64,000 bases of DNA from NCBI RefSeq assembly GCF_900104335.1, contig NZ_FMXT01000001.1, positions 310,001 to 374,000 of the forward strand. The letters run 5' to 3'. Made by a program: the position numbers and the translations under genes. How positions within the stretch are numbered: position 1 is the stretch's first letter; the number at the start of each line of letters is the position of its first letter. Positions 1-10,181 of this stretch are shown one piece after another. The notes beneath the pieces are model-generated. The model searched no databases and had not been told where the DNA came from. It was given only the letters and a program-made list of their open reading frames with translations. The stretch comes from Pseudobutyrivibrio sp. YE44 (GTDB lineage: Bacteria; Bacillota; Clostridia; Lachnospirales; Lachnospiraceae).

Positions 1-60
1 TCGGTCGGTGCTAAACAGATGCCACTGGCATCTAGCACCCTCAAGGGGAAGCCTTGGGGA
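1..60. repeat. Probable partial copy of the small cloverleaf repeat upstream of ilvC
   Basis: The first 60 bases hold a strong hairpin (GGTGCT...AGATGCC-ACT-GGCATCT-AGCACC, about 8-40) followed by CTCAAGGGGAAGCC. That second piece matches the second-arm motif of the repeats at 4586, 16328 and 62449. The copy is cut by the window edge and looks degraded. It lies in the leader of ilvC, so a role in the ilvC mRNA is possible, but no leader peptide or T-box was recognised. Confidence 0.4.
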
Positions 61-86
61 TGTTTGTAAGTTATATTAAAAAGTAG

Positions 87-1127
<1,041 letters not shown>

Positions 1128-1136
1128 TAACTAATA

Positions 1137-1238
1137 AACCACCTGTTACGCTAACAAGCCTTAGATATTACTCCGTTCAGCTGAAGAAAGCTTCACTCGA
1201 GTAACACTAAGAGCTTGATTAGCTACAGGTGGTTTTTT
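1137..1238 (+). terminator. Long hairpin ending in a T-run downstream of ilvC; hairpin-family copy
   Basis: AACCACCTGT (1137-1146) pairs with ACAGGTGGTT (1225-1234), followed by six T. Between them further arms pair (GCTAA-CAAGC-CTTAG with CTAAG-GCTTG-TTAGC), with CAGCTGAAGAAAGCTT near the apex. That apex is the reverse complement of the apex in the copies at 7417 and 38311. It probably serves as the ilvC terminator, but it is far longer than a usual intrinsic terminator. Confidence 0.8.
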
Positions 1239-1288
1239 ATGCTTTTTAGCAGATTAGGTAAGAGTTACTTCTGTTGAAATATTGTACG

Positions 1289-2098
1289 CTACGCTTCTCT
1301 GAAGTTCTTGTTCCTGAAGAACTTATATAGATGCGATGATATTTTTATTTCGGTATAAATGTCGGCGTATTCACGAGGGCTATATTCAGACACAAAGTTT
1401 GTTGGAAACTTCTTGGTCATGCCTCTGGATTTGCAAAGATCTACCGCCTTGTTGTAGGCGATGGCTGCCTTTGCCTCGCTGGAATATCTTCCAACAATAA
1501 AATCGCCGTTGAGATGAATCTTTGCCACATATTTTACCTTGCCACGCTTTTCTTCTTTAGAAACCCCGTGGTATTTGTTTACCAGGATAATATTTGAATA
1601 TCGGAAATCCGTATTATCCCCGTTGGCGAATTTGTAATCTCTATCTTTGACGCTGTAAGGCTTGATACCATAGCGTGCAAGAATGTTATATTGCATGCCG
1701 TAGTCGCTTACAAACATATGCCCACCACGGTTTTGAATCTTGTGGCTTGAGTAATAGAACAAATCATCATTATCGAACTTCAAAACAATGGAAGGGTCTA
1801 TGTAGTAAACAAAGTAGTTTTTTAAAAGATAAATCGGATTTTTGATGTAAATTCGATTATCTCTAAAGTTTATTAATGTAACCACCTTTTCAAATGGAAG
1901 GTGGGATATATTGTTTTGATAAGAGAGAAGAGTAATCTCCTTTGAACTAAGGATATCCCAGGCCTCTTTGTAGGCTAGGTTGCATTCTTCCTCAGAATCA
2001 AAGCTTCCAATGCTAATATGTTTACCGTTGTAAGTAATATTTCCACGATAATAGGTTGTACCATTTTTTCGTTTTGCCGGATATACACCAGGTTTCAT
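1289..2098 (-). CDS. Degenerate AP2/HNH-like protein
   Basis: A 269-residue protein with two AP2-like beta-sheet DNA-binding segments. One is N-terminal (residues 4-50: GVYPAKR...YYRGNITYNGKHISIGSF). One is C-terminal (177-232: HGVSKEEKRGKVKYVAKIHL...GRYSSEAKAAIAYNKA). The stretch at residues 152-172 (DYKFANGDNTDFRYSNI) looks like the end of an HNH homing-endonuclease domain: the D-R-N(I/L) residues remain, but the expected metal-binding His is absent. This suggests a DNA-binding protein derived from a homing endonuclease that has lost nuclease activity. GGAGGCG precedes the ATG. It is divergent from azlC and unlike the metabolic genes around it. The function is inferred from domain shape only. 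Confidence 0.6.
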   Translation of the reverse strand: MKPGVYPAKRKNGTTYYRGNITYNGKHISIGSFDSEEECNLAYKEAWDILSSKEITLLSYQNNISHLPFEKVVTLINFRDNRIYIKNPIYLLKNYFVYYIDPSIVLKFDNDDLFYYSSHKIQNRGGHMFVSDYGMQYNILARYGIKPYSVKDRDYKFANGDNTDFRYSNIILVNKYHGVSKEEKRGKVKYVAKIHLNGDFIVGRYSSEAKAAIAYNKAVDLCKSRGMTKKFPTNFVSEYSPREYADIYTEIKISSHLYKFFRNKNFREA

Positions 2099-2166
2099 AT
2101 TACGCCTCCATAAATTATGTTTAATATTATTTTACACTTATGCGAAGATGAAAGTATTAAAAAACT

Positions 2167-2898
2167 ATGAATAATTCATATAATAATTCTAAAAATAAAG
2201 ATTTGATTGAGGGATTACGGGATGGCTTTCCTATAGGATTAGGGTATTTTGCTGTGGCGTTTTCCCTTGGAATTCTTGCCCGCACAGCATTTTTTACTCC
2301 TATCCAAGGCTTTGTTAATTCTTTTTTTAATCATGCCAGTGCAGGAGAGTACGCGGTATACACTGTTGTAGCCGCTGGAGCCAGCTATGTGGAAATGGCA
2401 ATAATGACGTTGGTGGTAAATGCAAGATACTTGCTAATGTCCACAGCTCTTAGCCAGAAATTCAACGAGAAAACTCCAATGCTTCATCGAATCCTTGTGG
2501 GATTTACTGTAACTGACGAGCTTTTTGCTATCACTATTAAACGACCTGGATATATTGCACCTTTCTATAATTATGCAGCCTTTTTTGTTGCAGCTGGAAG
2601 CTGGTCTCTTGGAACTGCTTGCGGTATTATTGCCGGAGAGCTCATGCCTACCCGCGTGGTAAGTGCCTTATCCGTAGCCCTTTATGGAATGTTCTTGGCA
2701 TGCATCATGCCTGAAGCTAGAAAGCATAGAATTGTGGCAGTGCTTATTGGGGTTTCTTTTGTATTAAGCTATGTTGCCAGTCGAGTGAAGCTTTTTGCCG
2801 GAATATCCGGAGGTACAAAAACTATAATCCTTACGGTTGCAATTGCATCTATTGCAGCAATCCTGTTCCCACATCCGGAGGTGGAAGATGATGACTAA
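2167..2898 (+). CDS. azlC: AzlC family branched-chain amino acid exporter subunit
   Basis: Large membrane subunit of the AzlCD type exporter, known in Bacillus to export branched-chain amino acids and the analogue 4-azaleucine. The 243-residue protein opens with DLIEGLRDGFPIGLGYFAVA, the family signature, and contains NARYLLMSTALSQ and about six hydrophobic segments. The small partner azlD follows after 66 bases. No convincing ribosome site precedes the ATG at 2167, so the true start could be slightly inside. Proximity to ilvC fits a branched-chain amino acid substrate, but that is inference. Confidence 0.9.
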   Translation: MNNSYNNSKNKDLIEGLRDGFPIGLGYFAVAFSLGILARTAFFTPIQGFVNSFFNHASAGEYAVYTVVAAGASYVEMAIMTLVVNARYLLMSTALSQKFNEKTPMLHRILVGFTVTDELFAITIKRPGYIAPFYNYAAFFVAAGSWSLGTACGIIAGELMPTRVVSALSVALYGMFLACIMPEARKHRIVAVLIGVSFVLSYVASRVKLFAGISGGTKTIILTVAIASIAAILFPHPEVEDDD

Positions 2899-2964
2899 AA
2901 ATGCAGTTATAAATATATGATTATGGAGAATAGTTTAATTTCTGCATTTTGGAGGTAGAGACTT

Positions 2965-3270
2965 ATGAGTAATACTTATATTTATATATTAGTGGCAGCT
3001 GTAGTCAGCACATTAATTCGTGTTTTGCCTGTCACTGTTTTTAGAAAACCAATAAAGAGCCGTTTTGTAAGGTCCTTCCTTTATTATGTGCCTTACGTCA
3101 CCTTGGCAGTTATGACTTTTCCAGCCATTATTGACGCCACACAAAACAAAATCGCTGGAATCCTGGCTCTTATCTGCGGCACCATCGCCGCCTGGCTCAA
3201 CCAAAGCCTTTTTAGGGTTGCTATTATCTGCTGCGTAGTCGTTTTCGTCGTAGAGTTTGTATTAATATAA
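2965..3270 (+). CDS. azlD: AzlD family small transporter subunit
   Basis: A 101-residue protein with four hydrophobic segments, the usual size and topology for AzlD (start YIYILVAAVVSTLIRVLPVT, then VRSFLYYVPYVTLAVMTFPA). It is the partner of AzlC in export of branched-chain amino acids. GGAGG lies nine bases before the ATG. The gene is followed immediately by an intrinsic terminator, so azlC-azlD form a two-gene operon. Confidence 0.9.
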   Translation: MSNTYIYILVAAVVSTLIRVLPVTVFRKPIKSRFVRSFLYYVPYVTLAVMTFPAIIDATQNKIAGILALICGTIAAWLNQSLFRVAIICCVVVFVVEFVLI

Positions 3271-3297
3271 AACTTCCCCTTATGGGGAAGTTTTTTT
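3271..3297 (+). terminator. Intrinsic terminator of azlCD
   Basis: AACTTCCCC-TTAT-GGGGAAGTT stem-loop followed by seven T, starting directly after the azlD stop codon. Confidence 0.93.
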
Positions 3298-3356
3298 GTG
3301 TAGAAAATTTAAGATTGTGTGTAGATTTTTATATTTATGTCTAAACTGTGAACTGC

Positions 3357-3390
3357 TAATATTGACTTAGTCAAGCAGCCGGGGGGCTGC
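3357..3390 (+). promoter_or_regulatory. Probable chvE promoter/operator region
   Basis: A TAATAT -10-like box (3357-3362) has no good -35 at the right distance. It is followed by the dyad TTGAC-TTA-GTCAA (3362-3374) and a GC hairpin GCAGCC-GGGG-GGCTGC (3375-3390), just before the AGGAGGAG ribosome site. The missing -35 fits an activator-dependent promoter, and the YesN-type regulator encoded downstream is the obvious candidate. This is inference from position. Confidence 0.4.
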
Positions 3391-3420
3391 GAAATCAATT
3401 TACTAGGAGGAGAAGAAATA

Positions 3421-4566
3421 ATGAAAAAAAGAGTATTGGGATTATTGCTTACTGCAGTGATGTCACTTGGGTTGATGGTTGGATGTGGCCCTGCTGATAC
3501 AGGCGAAGCTCCAGATGCATCGGGGGATGCAACAACAGAGACAACAGATTCTAAGCCAGCTGATGGAAGCGGCAAGAGAGTAGCTGTTGCAATGCCTACA
3601 CAGTCATCAGAGAGATGGATCAATGATGGTAACAACATGAAGGAAAAGCTTGAGGCTCTTGGCTATGAAGTTGATCTTCAGTACGCAGAGGATGATGTTC
3701 AGGCTCAGGTTTCTCAGATTGAGAACATGATCGCAGCTGGTGCTGACTGCTTAGTTATCGCAGCTGTAGATTCATCAGCTCTTGTAAATGTTGAGCAGCA
3801 GGCTAAGGATGCTAAGATTCCTATCATCGCTTACGATCGACTTCTTATGGATACAGATGCTGTTTCATACTATGCAACCTTCGATAACAAGGGTGTTGGT
3901 ACAGCAATCGGTAAGTACATTGTAGAATCTAAAGATCTTCCAGCAGCTCAGAAGGAAGGTAAGTCATACACAATCGAGTTCTTCATGGGTTCTCCAGACG
4001 ATAACAACGCTGTAATGCTTTACAACGGTCTTATGGAAGAGCTTCAGCAGTACCTTGATGACGGTACATTAGTATGTAAGTCAGGAAGAACATCTTTCGA
4101 TGATACATGTATCTTAAGATGGTCTCAGGAAACAGCACAGCAGAACTGTGAGAACTACCTTACAGGTTTCTATGCTGACGAGAAGTTAGATATCTGTGCA
4201 ACAGCTTTTGATGGTTTTGCATATGGTTGTAAGGCAGCTCTTGAAGGTGCAGGCTACAAAGTTGGGGAGGATTGGCCACTTATTACCGGACAGGACGCTG
4301 AGCTTATGGCAACAAAGAATATCATCGCAGGTTCTCAGACAATGTCAATCTACAAGGATACACGTCTCCTTGCTGACAAGTGTGTAACAATGGTTCAGGC
4401 AGTTCTTGAAGGTGCAGAGCCAGAAATCAATGATACAGAGCAGTATGACAATGGAAAGCTTGTTGTTCCTTCATACCTTTGCACACCAGTTGCAGTTGAT
4501 AAGGATAACTACAAGGAAATCATTGTTGATGGTGGTTACTACACTGAGGAGCAACTTGCGGAATAA
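3421..4566 (+). CDS. chvE: Sugar ABC transporter substrate-binding lipoprotein (ChvE family)
   Basis: A 381-residue exported lipoprotein: positive start MKKRVLG, hydrophobic segment, lipobox LMVGC with Cys22 as the lipidated residue, then a Thr/Asp/Glu-rich linker. The mature part is a two-lobe type I periplasmic-binding fold (VAVAMPTQSSERWINDGNNM, IAAVDSSALV, PIIAYDRL). The ChvE/MmsE subfamily is indicated by the sequence and by the two genes that follow. It captures monosaccharides outside the membrane and hands them to MmsB. The exact sugar is unknown; known relatives bind glucose, galactose, arabinose or xylose. Confidence 0.9.
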   Translation: MKKRVLGLLLTAVMSLGLMVGCGPADTGEAPDASGDATTETTDSKPADGSGKRVAVAMPTQSSERWINDGNNMKEKLEALGYEVDLQYAEDDVQAQVSQIENMIAAGADCLVIAAVDSSALVNVEQQAKDAKIPIIAYDRLLMDTDAVSYYATFDNKGVGTAIGKYIVESKDLPAAQKEGKSYTIEFFMGSPDDNNAVMLYNGLMEELQQYLDDGTLVCKSGRTSFDDTCILRWSQETAQQNCENYLTGFYADEKLDICATAFDGFAYGCKAALEGAGYKVGEDWPLITGQDAELMATKNIIAGSQTMSIYKDTRLLADKCVTMVQAVLEGAEPEINDTEQYDNGKLVVPSYLCTPVAVDKDNYKEIIVDGGYYTEEQLAE

Positions 4567-4585
4567 TTTAGTATTGTAATGAATT

Positions 4586-4647
4586 ACACCTCATCAGTCA
4601 GCTGCGCTGACAGCTTCCCCTCAAGGGGAAGCCAGGTGAGGTGTTTT
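4586..4647 (+). repeat. Small cloverleaf REP-like repeat between chvE and mmsA
   Basis: ACACCTCA (4586) pairs with TGAGGTGT (4637-4644). Inside are two hairpins: GTCAGC-TGC-GCTGAC and CTTCCCC-TCAA-GGGGAAG. The outer stem runs into TTTT, so it may attenuate transcription after the binding-protein gene, which is normally needed in excess over the ATPase. The same family occurs at 16328 and, inverted, at 62449. Confidence 0.85.
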
Positions 4648-4663
4648 ATTAAAGGAGAAGATT

Positions 4664-6223
4664 ATGTCAGATTACATCTTGGAAATGAAACACATTATTA
4701 AAGAATTTTCCGGAGTAAGAGCACTTGATGATGTTAATCTGCAGGTAAAAAAGGGAGAAATCCATGCCCTTTGTGGGGAAAATGGAGCAGGTAAGTCCAC
4801 ACTGATGAATGTTCTTTCTGGTGTATATCCATTTGGAACATACGAGGGCGATGTTGTATATCACGGAGAGGTTTGTAAATTCCACAATCTAAGGGATTCG
4901 GAAGCCAAGGGCATCGTTATTATTCATCAGGAGTTAGCTTTAAGTCCCCTTCTTTCCATTGCAGAGAATGTGTTCTTGGGAAATGAACAACTTTCCATGA
5001 AGGGGGTTATTGATTGGACAAAGACAAGACAGCGTGCCCAGGAAATGCTGGCAAAGGTTGGTCTTGAAAATGAAAATGTAAACGCACCAGTTAATTCATT
5101 GGGGGTTGGAAAGCAGCAGCTTATTGAAATTGCAAAGGCCATGGCAAAGAAGGTAGAGCTTCTTATCCTTGATGAGCCTACAGCTGCACTTAATGATGAA
5201 GAATCAAAAAAGCTTCTTGATATTATGCTTGAGCTTAAGAGACAGGGGATTACCTGTATCATTATTTCTCATAAGCTTAATGAAATCAGTTATGTTGCAG
5301 ATGCAGTTACTGTCATTCGTGATGGTAAAACTATTGAAACTCTCATAAAGGGAGTTGATGATTTCTCAGAGGATAGAGTTATAAAAGCCATGGTTGGTCG
5401 TGAGCTTACAAACAGATATCCAGCTAGAGAAGGTGTCACAATAGGTGATACTATTTTTGAGGTTAAGAATTGGAATGTATTCCATCCAGACGATCCAGAT
5501 CGTCAGATTCTTAAAAACATTAACATTGAAGTTAAATCAGGAGAGGTAGTTGGTCTGGCAGGACTTATGGGCGCTGGTCGTACAGAATTTGCCATGAGTG
5601 TTTTCGGACACAGCTACGGACAAAAAATCTCTGGTACAGTAAAGATTAACGGCAAGGAAGTTAATCTTCATACTGTTAAAGATGCAATTAATAACAAGCT
5701 TGCATATGTTACAGAGGATAGAAAGACAAATGGTCTAAATCTTATTGGTGATATCAAAGAGAATATGACCATTGCAGCTCGTCCAAAGTTCTTCTCTAAG
5801 CATGGTGTTATTAATGGAAATGAAGAGATTTTAGCTGCTGAAGATTATAGAAAGAGAATTAACGTAAAAGCGAATTCCATCAATCAGGTGGTTGGTTCAC
5901 TTTCCGGTGGAAATCAACAGAAGGTCGTGCTTGCTAAATGGATGCTCACACAGCCAGATGTACTGATTTTGGATGAGCCAACTCGAGGCATCGATGTAGG
6001 TGCTAAATACGAAATTTATTGTGTCATTAATGAGCTTGCTAAGGCAGGTAAAGCTGTAATCGTTATTTCATCTGAAATGCCAGAAATCATTGGTACTTGT
6101 GACCGTATATACGTAATCAATGAAGGCGAAATAGCAGGTGAGCTTACAAGCCAAGAGGTTTCTCAGGAGAGAATTATGCAGTGTGTAATGGCACATAATA
6201 GAAAGGATGATGGAAATGAATAA
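4664..6223 (+). CDS. mmsA: Multiple monosaccharide ABC transporter ATPase (MmsA/GguA)
   Basis: A 519-residue tandem ATPase of the sugar-importer type. The N-terminal domain has Walker [10 protein letters not shown], signature [14 protein letters not shown] and Walker [12 protein letters not shown]. The second domain has a degenerate Walker A (GLMGAGRTE) with intact signature [14 protein letters not shown] and Walker [11 protein letters not shown]; this asymmetry is usual in the family. It energises uptake through MmsB of sugar delivered by the upstream binding protein. AAAGGAG lies nine bases before the ATG. Confidence 0.95.
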   Translation: MSDYILEMKHIIKEFSGVRALDDVNLQVKKGEIHALCGENGAGKSTLMNVLSGVYPFGTYEGDVVYHGEVCKFHNLRDSEAKGIVIIHQELALSPLLSIAENVFLGNEQLSMKGVIDWTKTRQRAQEMLAKVGLENENVNAPVNSLGVGKQQLIEIAKAMAKKVELLILDEPTAALNDEESKKLLDIMLELKRQGITCIIISHKLNEISYVADAVTVIRDGKTIETLIKGVDDFSEDRVIKAMVGRELTNRYPAREGVTIGDTIFEVKNWNVFHPDDPDRQILKNINIEVKSGEVVGLAGLMGAGRTEFAMSVFGHSYGQKISGTVKINGKEVNLHTVKDAINNKLAYVTEDRKTNGLNLIGDIKENMTIAARPKFFSKHGVINGNEEILAAEDYRKRINVKANSINQVVGSLSGGNQQKVVLAKWMLTQPDVLILDEPTRGIDVGAKYEIYCVINELAKAGKAVIVISSEMPEIIGTCDRIYVINEGEIAGELTSQEVSQERIMQCVMAHNRKDDGNE

Positions 6224-7379
6224 AAGAGCTAGTCTTAACATGAAACAATACGGCATGTTCATTGCCTTGATTGTTATTTATTTAATATTTGCTTTACTTA
6301 CAGGCGGTAAGAACCTTACCCCAATGAATATCAACAACCTGGTTATGCAGAATGGTTATGTTGTTATTCTTGCAATTGGTATGTTGCTTTGTGTACTTAC
6401 TGGTAACGTCGACCTTGGCGTTGGTTCTGTAGTTGCTCTTTGCGGCGCTATGGCCGGTATCATTATGATGGACTACAAGATGAATATGTGGGTGGCAATT
6501 ATTGCTGCTCTCGTTATTGGTCTTTTGGTTGGTATGTTTGCAGGTTTCTTCATTGCTTATTTAAGCATCCCTCCTTTCGTAGTAACCCTTGCAACCATGC
6601 TTATGGGACGTGGTCTGACATACACATTGTTACAGGCTCAGACAAAGGGACCACTCCCAACAAACTACAACTTTATTGGTGCTGGTTTCCTTCCAACTTA
6701 TAAGATTTTCTTTGGTGATGGAATTCTTGATTTGGTATCAATCGCAGTTGCAATTATTGCTTCAGTTGGACTTATTTGGTCTGAGTTAAAGGGAATTAAA
6801 ACAAAGAAGAAGTACAACTTCGTCCTGGCTCCTACATGGCAGACAGTATTAAAGCTTGGTATTGAGCTTTTTATTATTTGGTTCTTCTTCTACAAGCTTG
6901 CTCGTTACAATGGACTTCCATTTGTACTTCTTATCATGGTAGTTCTCATTGCAATCTATGCCTTCGTTACAACAAAGACAGTTGCTGGTCGTCAGATTTA
7001 TGCCCTTGGTGGTAACAGAAAGGCAGCTAACCTTTCAGGTATCGATACCAACAAAGTATTCTTCTGGGTATACACAAATATGGGTGTACTTGCTGCTATT
7101 GCAGGTATCGTGCTTTCAGCTCGTAACGGATCATCTACACCAAAGGCTGGTGATGGTTTCGAGATGGATGCTATCGCATCTTGCTACATTGGTGGTGCTG
7201 CCGTAGCCGGTGGTTCTGGTACAATCCTTGGAGCAGTTGTAGGTGCCTTTGTAATGGGTGTATTAAATAACGGAATGTCACTTTTCGGATGGTCAACTGA
7301 TATCCAGAAAATCGTGAAGGGCGCAGTTCTTCTTGGCGCCGTAACCGTAGACGTTCTCTCTAAGCGTAAAAAGAATTAA
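6216..7379 (+). CDS. mmsB: Multiple monosaccharide ABC transporter permease (MmsB/GguB)
   Basis: A 387-residue integral membrane permease with about ten hydrophobic segments. It carries the conserved family loop [19 protein letters not shown] and a C-terminal [20 protein letters not shown] segment. Three in-frame ATGs lie at 6207, 6210 and 6216; 6216 is chosen because AAAGGA (6202-6207) is then eight bases upstream. It overlaps the end of mmsA by eight bases, so the two are translationally coupled. It forms the sugar channel with MmsA as ATPase. Confidence 0.93.
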   Translation: MNKRASLNMKQYGMFIALIVIYLIFALLTGGKNLTPMNINNLVMQNGYVVILAIGMLLCVLTGNVDLGVGSVVALCGAMAGIIMMDYKMNMWVAIIAALVIGLLVGMFAGFFIAYLSIPPFVVTLATMLMGRGLTYTLLQAQTKGPLPTNYNFIGAGFLPTYKIFFGDGILDLVSIAVAIIASVGLIWSELKGIKTKKKYNFVLAPTWQTVLKLGIELFIIWFFFYKLARYNGLPFVLLIMVVLIAIYAFVTTKTVAGRQIYALGGNRKAANLSGIDTNKVFFWVYTNMGVLAAIAGIVLSARNGSSTPKAGDGFEMDAIASCYIGGAAVAGGSGTILGAVVGAFVMGVLNNGMSLFGWSTDIQKIVKGAVLLGAVTVDVLSKRKKN

Positions 7380-7416
7380 CATTATACATATACCTATACA
7401 TTCTAGAGACTTTTGG

Positions 7417-7563
7417 AAAAGCTGGTAGTCTTCAAGAATTGCCAGTCGGTAGACATCAAGCTCATAGGTATCTCAAGCGAAGCTTTCTTCAGCTGAGCGT
7501 AGATATCTATGGCTTGTAGGCGTAACCGACTGATTCAAGTCTTGTAGGCGTTACCAGCTTTTT
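7417..7563 (+). repeat. Nested hairpin repeat, probable terminator of the sugar transporter operon
   Basis: The outer arms AAAAGCTGGTA (7417) and TACCAGCTTTTT (7552-7563) pair and end in T, so it can act as an intrinsic terminator. Inside, a complete second unit runs from CAGTCGGTA (7443) to GTAACCGACTG (7532), with the family apex AAGCTTTCTTCAGCTGAG. The right ends CTTGTAGGCGTAACC and CTTGTAGGCGTTACC are near-duplicates, suggesting one repeat lies within another. Confidence 0.8.
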
Positions 7564-7599
7564 GCTATAATATCCAGGAGGGGTATGGGAGAAGAATGT

Positions 7600-8364
7600 A
7601 TGTATAATGTTATGCTTGTAGACGACGAGGAGGAAGTCCGCGTCGCAATCGAAAAGAAGATTAATTGGGAAGATATAGGCTTTAAGGTGGTTGGCTCCGC
7701 AGGCAACGGCTTCGATGCTTTAGATATGGCATTGGAGTGTCGCCCAGATGTGGTAATGACCGATATCAATATGCCTTTTATGAACGGACTTGAGTTTTCT
7801 AAACAGCTCAAGGCTGAGCTTCCTGCTACAAAATTTGTTATTCTATCAGGCTATGATGAGTTCGAATATGCGAAGGAGGCAATCGAGCTTTCAGTGGAGG
7901 AGTATATCCTTAAGCCTGTCAATTCTGATGAGCTGTATCAGCTATTTTCACGTTTGAAAGAGCGCCTTGATAATGAGGTAGATATTAGGCACAAGCTTGA
8001 GCAATTGGAAAAGTATTTCATGGAAAATACCTCAAATGCCGGAGATATTGTAGACAAAGCAAAAGCTTATATTCTAGAGCATTACAAGGAATCAGATTTA
8101 TCCGTAGATAAAATCTGCTCTTATTTAAATGTAACTCCAAACTATTTTTCAACCTTGTTTAGAAAGAAGACAGGGCTCACTTTTGTGACCTATCTTACAA
8201 ATCTTCGTATGGAAAAGGCAAAGTGGCTTCTTGATAATACAGACGAAAAGGCATATATCATAGCGGGAATGATTGGTATCGAAGAGCCAAATTATTTCAG
8301 CTATGTTTTCAAAAAGGCCTATGGTATTTCACCATCAAAGTACAGACAGCAGAGAGGTAATTAA
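7600..8364 (+). CDS. yesN: YesN-type response regulator, AraC output domain
   Basis: A 254-residue regulator. The N-terminal receiver has acidic pocket VDDEEEV, phospho-acceptor Asp in MTDINMPFMNG and the conserved Lys in ILKPV. The C-terminal half is a two-helix-turn-helix AraC domain (DLSVDKICSYLNVTPNYFS and a second motif ending GISPSKYRQQ). An upstream in-frame ATG at 7585 sits directly on the AGGAGGGG; ATG 7600 has GGGAG eight bases upstream and gives the standard start MYNVMLVDDE. It is coupled to the kinase by a TAATG overlap. Likely targets are the chvE-mmsAB genes just upstream (inference). Confidence 0.92.
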   Translation: MYNVMLVDDEEEVRVAIEKKINWEDIGFKVVGSAGNGFDALDMALECRPDVVMTDINMPFMNGLEFSKQLKAELPATKFVILSGYDEFEYAKEAIELSVEEYILKPVNSDELYQLFSRLKERLDNEVDIRHKLEQLEKYFMENTSNAGDIVDKAKAYILEHYKESDLSVDKICSYLNVTPNYFSTLFRKKTGLTFVTYLTNLRMEKAKWLLDNTDEKAYIIAGMIGIEEPNYFSYVFKKAYGISPSKYRQQRGN

Positions 8365-10181
8365 TGAAATCCATTGATTTTTATAATCAATATAAAAGGG
8401 TTCGTCGTGCTTCAAAAAGAAGAAGTATCCAACTTATTATTTCTCTGTCCTTTACCATTGTGTCTATTCTTTCTATGGCTTTTATTACCATGGCGTTTTA
8501 TACCACTTATATAAATACCGCCAGGGAAACTGCCATCGAAAATAATAAACAGGTTATAGACCAAATGAGCTGGACACTCAATTCGTATTTACGAAATATG
8601 ATGGGAGTGTCCAACAGTATGTATTATGGTGTTATTAAAAACATGGATCTTACCAGTGACACCATGAACAAAGAGATGGATATTCTCTATGAGGCAAATA
8701 AAGACGATTTGATTAGTATAGCCTGCATCTCTCAGGATGGAGCGCTTATTTCTGCTGCTCCAATTTCTACAAGAAAATCTGGGGTGGATTTCACTGAGCA
8801 GGAGTGGTTCACCAGTACAGAAGAAAAAATCGAAAACTTTCATTTCTCAAAACCCCATGTTCAAAATATGTTTGAAGGCAGCAATTACAGATATTATTGG
8901 GTGGTTTCCCTTAGTCGAAGCGTGGACCTGAATTATATGGGATACGCACGAAGGGGAATTCTTCTTGTTGATATGAATTATTCTGCCATTGAGCAGATGT
9001 TTTCTAGGGTAAATGAAAAGGGCTCAGGCTATGTTTATCTTATTGATGGCGACGGCGAGATTATTTATCACCCAAAGCAAAAGGCTATTTCTGGTGGTCT
9101 TATGCAGGAAAATAATATTGCTGCAGCTGAATATGATGACGGCGGCCATATGGAAAACTTTGAAGGCAGTGAAAGAGCGGTTGTGGTGAAAACCATTGGC
9201 TATACAGGCTGGAAGATTGTTTCTGTGGTTCCGGCTTCAGAACTTTCAGCACCATACAATCAGCTGAGAGCCTTTATGATGATTATTGTTACTGTCACAA
9301 TCTTCCTTATTGTCTTTGGTAACATCATCATTTCTAAAATTGTTACTGACCCAATTCGTCAGCTGGAAGCATCTCTTAAGAGTATTGAGGAAGGAAGCCT
9401 TGAGGCTCAGAAGGTTTACATTGGTGGATCACATGAAATCAGGCATCTTGGCAGAACAATTAGATCACTTGTGGTACAGATGCGAGATCTTATGGATGAG
9501 CGAGTAAAGGAGCAAAAGGAAAAACGTAAATCCGAATTAAATGCTCTCCAGGCTCAGATTAATCCTCACTTCCTGTACAACACCTTGGATTCTGTTATTT
9601 GGATGATTGAATCTGAAAAGTATCCAGAGGCTATTTCTATGATTACGAGCCTTGCCACCCTTTTTAGAATTTCTCTTAGCAAGGGAAATAACATCATCAC
9701 CATTAAGGATGAAATCACTCATGCAAGAAACTACCTAGCTATTCAAAAGGTGAGATATAAAAACAAGTTTGATGCAAACATAGATATTGACCCTGCTATT
9801 GAGGATTGCGTCACTATAAAGCTTATTATTCAGCCTCTTATAGAAAATGCTATTTATCATGCTGTAGGAGACTTGGATGACGAAGGCATAATTGATATTA
9901 AGGGCTATGAGAAAGATGGAGATATCTTTATAGAGGTTAGGGACAACGGTATGGGAATTCCGCCAGATGTCCTTGAAAATCTTCTGAAAGAAAAATCTCA
10001 GTCCAAGGGAAAGGGTTCTGGTATAGGACTTTGGAATATAAATCAGCGTATTAATTTGTATTTCAAAAATGATTACGGCCTTAAGCTTGAAAGTGAGCTG
10101 GATGAGGGTACTGTGGCTATTATTCATCTTCCAAAGATGACAATGGAGGAATATTTGGGAGGTGAAGGCAATGCAAAATAA
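8364..10181 (+). CDS. yesM: YesM-family sensor histidine kinase
   Basis: A 605-residue membrane kinase. TM1 is at about residues 24-46, then an extracellular Cache-like sensor region to about 305, TM2 at about 306-328, HAMP linker, His-kinase domain with the LytS/YesM motif ALQAQINPHFLYNTLD near residue 395, and a HATPase with VRDNGMGIPP and GSGIGLWN boxes. The start codon overlaps the stop of the response regulator. Two membrane-anchored sugar-binding proteins follow, so the sensor region probably reads sugar through a protein partner, as described for XylFII-LytS in Clostridium. That mechanism is inference here. Confidence 0.93.
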   Translation: MKSIDFYNQYKRVRRASKRRSIQLIISLSFTIVSILSMAFITMAFYTTYINTARETAIENNKQVIDQMSWTLNSYLRNMMGVSNSMYYGVIKNMDLTSDTMNKEMDILYEANKDDLISIACISQDGALISAAPISTRKSGVDFTEQEWFTSTEEKIENFHFSKPHVQNMFEGSNYRYYWVVSLSRSVDLNYMGYARRGILLVDMNYSAIEQMFSRVNEKGSGYVYLIDGDGEIIYHPKQKAISGGLMQENNIAAAEYDDGGHMENFEGSERAVVVKTIGYTGWKIVSVVPASELSAPYNQLRAFMMIIVTVTIFLIVFGNIIISKIVTDPIRQLEASLKSIEEGSLEAQKVYIGGSHEIRHLGRTIRSLVVQMRDLMDERVKEQKEKRKSELNALQAQINPHFLYNTLDSVIWMIESEKYPEAISMITSLATLFRISLSKGNNIITIKDEITHARNYLAIQKVRYKNKFDANIDIDPAIEDCVTIKLIIQPLIENAIYHAVGDLDDEGIIDIKGYEKDGDIFIEVRDNGMGIPPDVLENLLKEKSQSKGKGSGIGLWNINQRINLYFKNDYGLKLESELDEGTVAIIHLPKMTMEEYLGGEGNAK

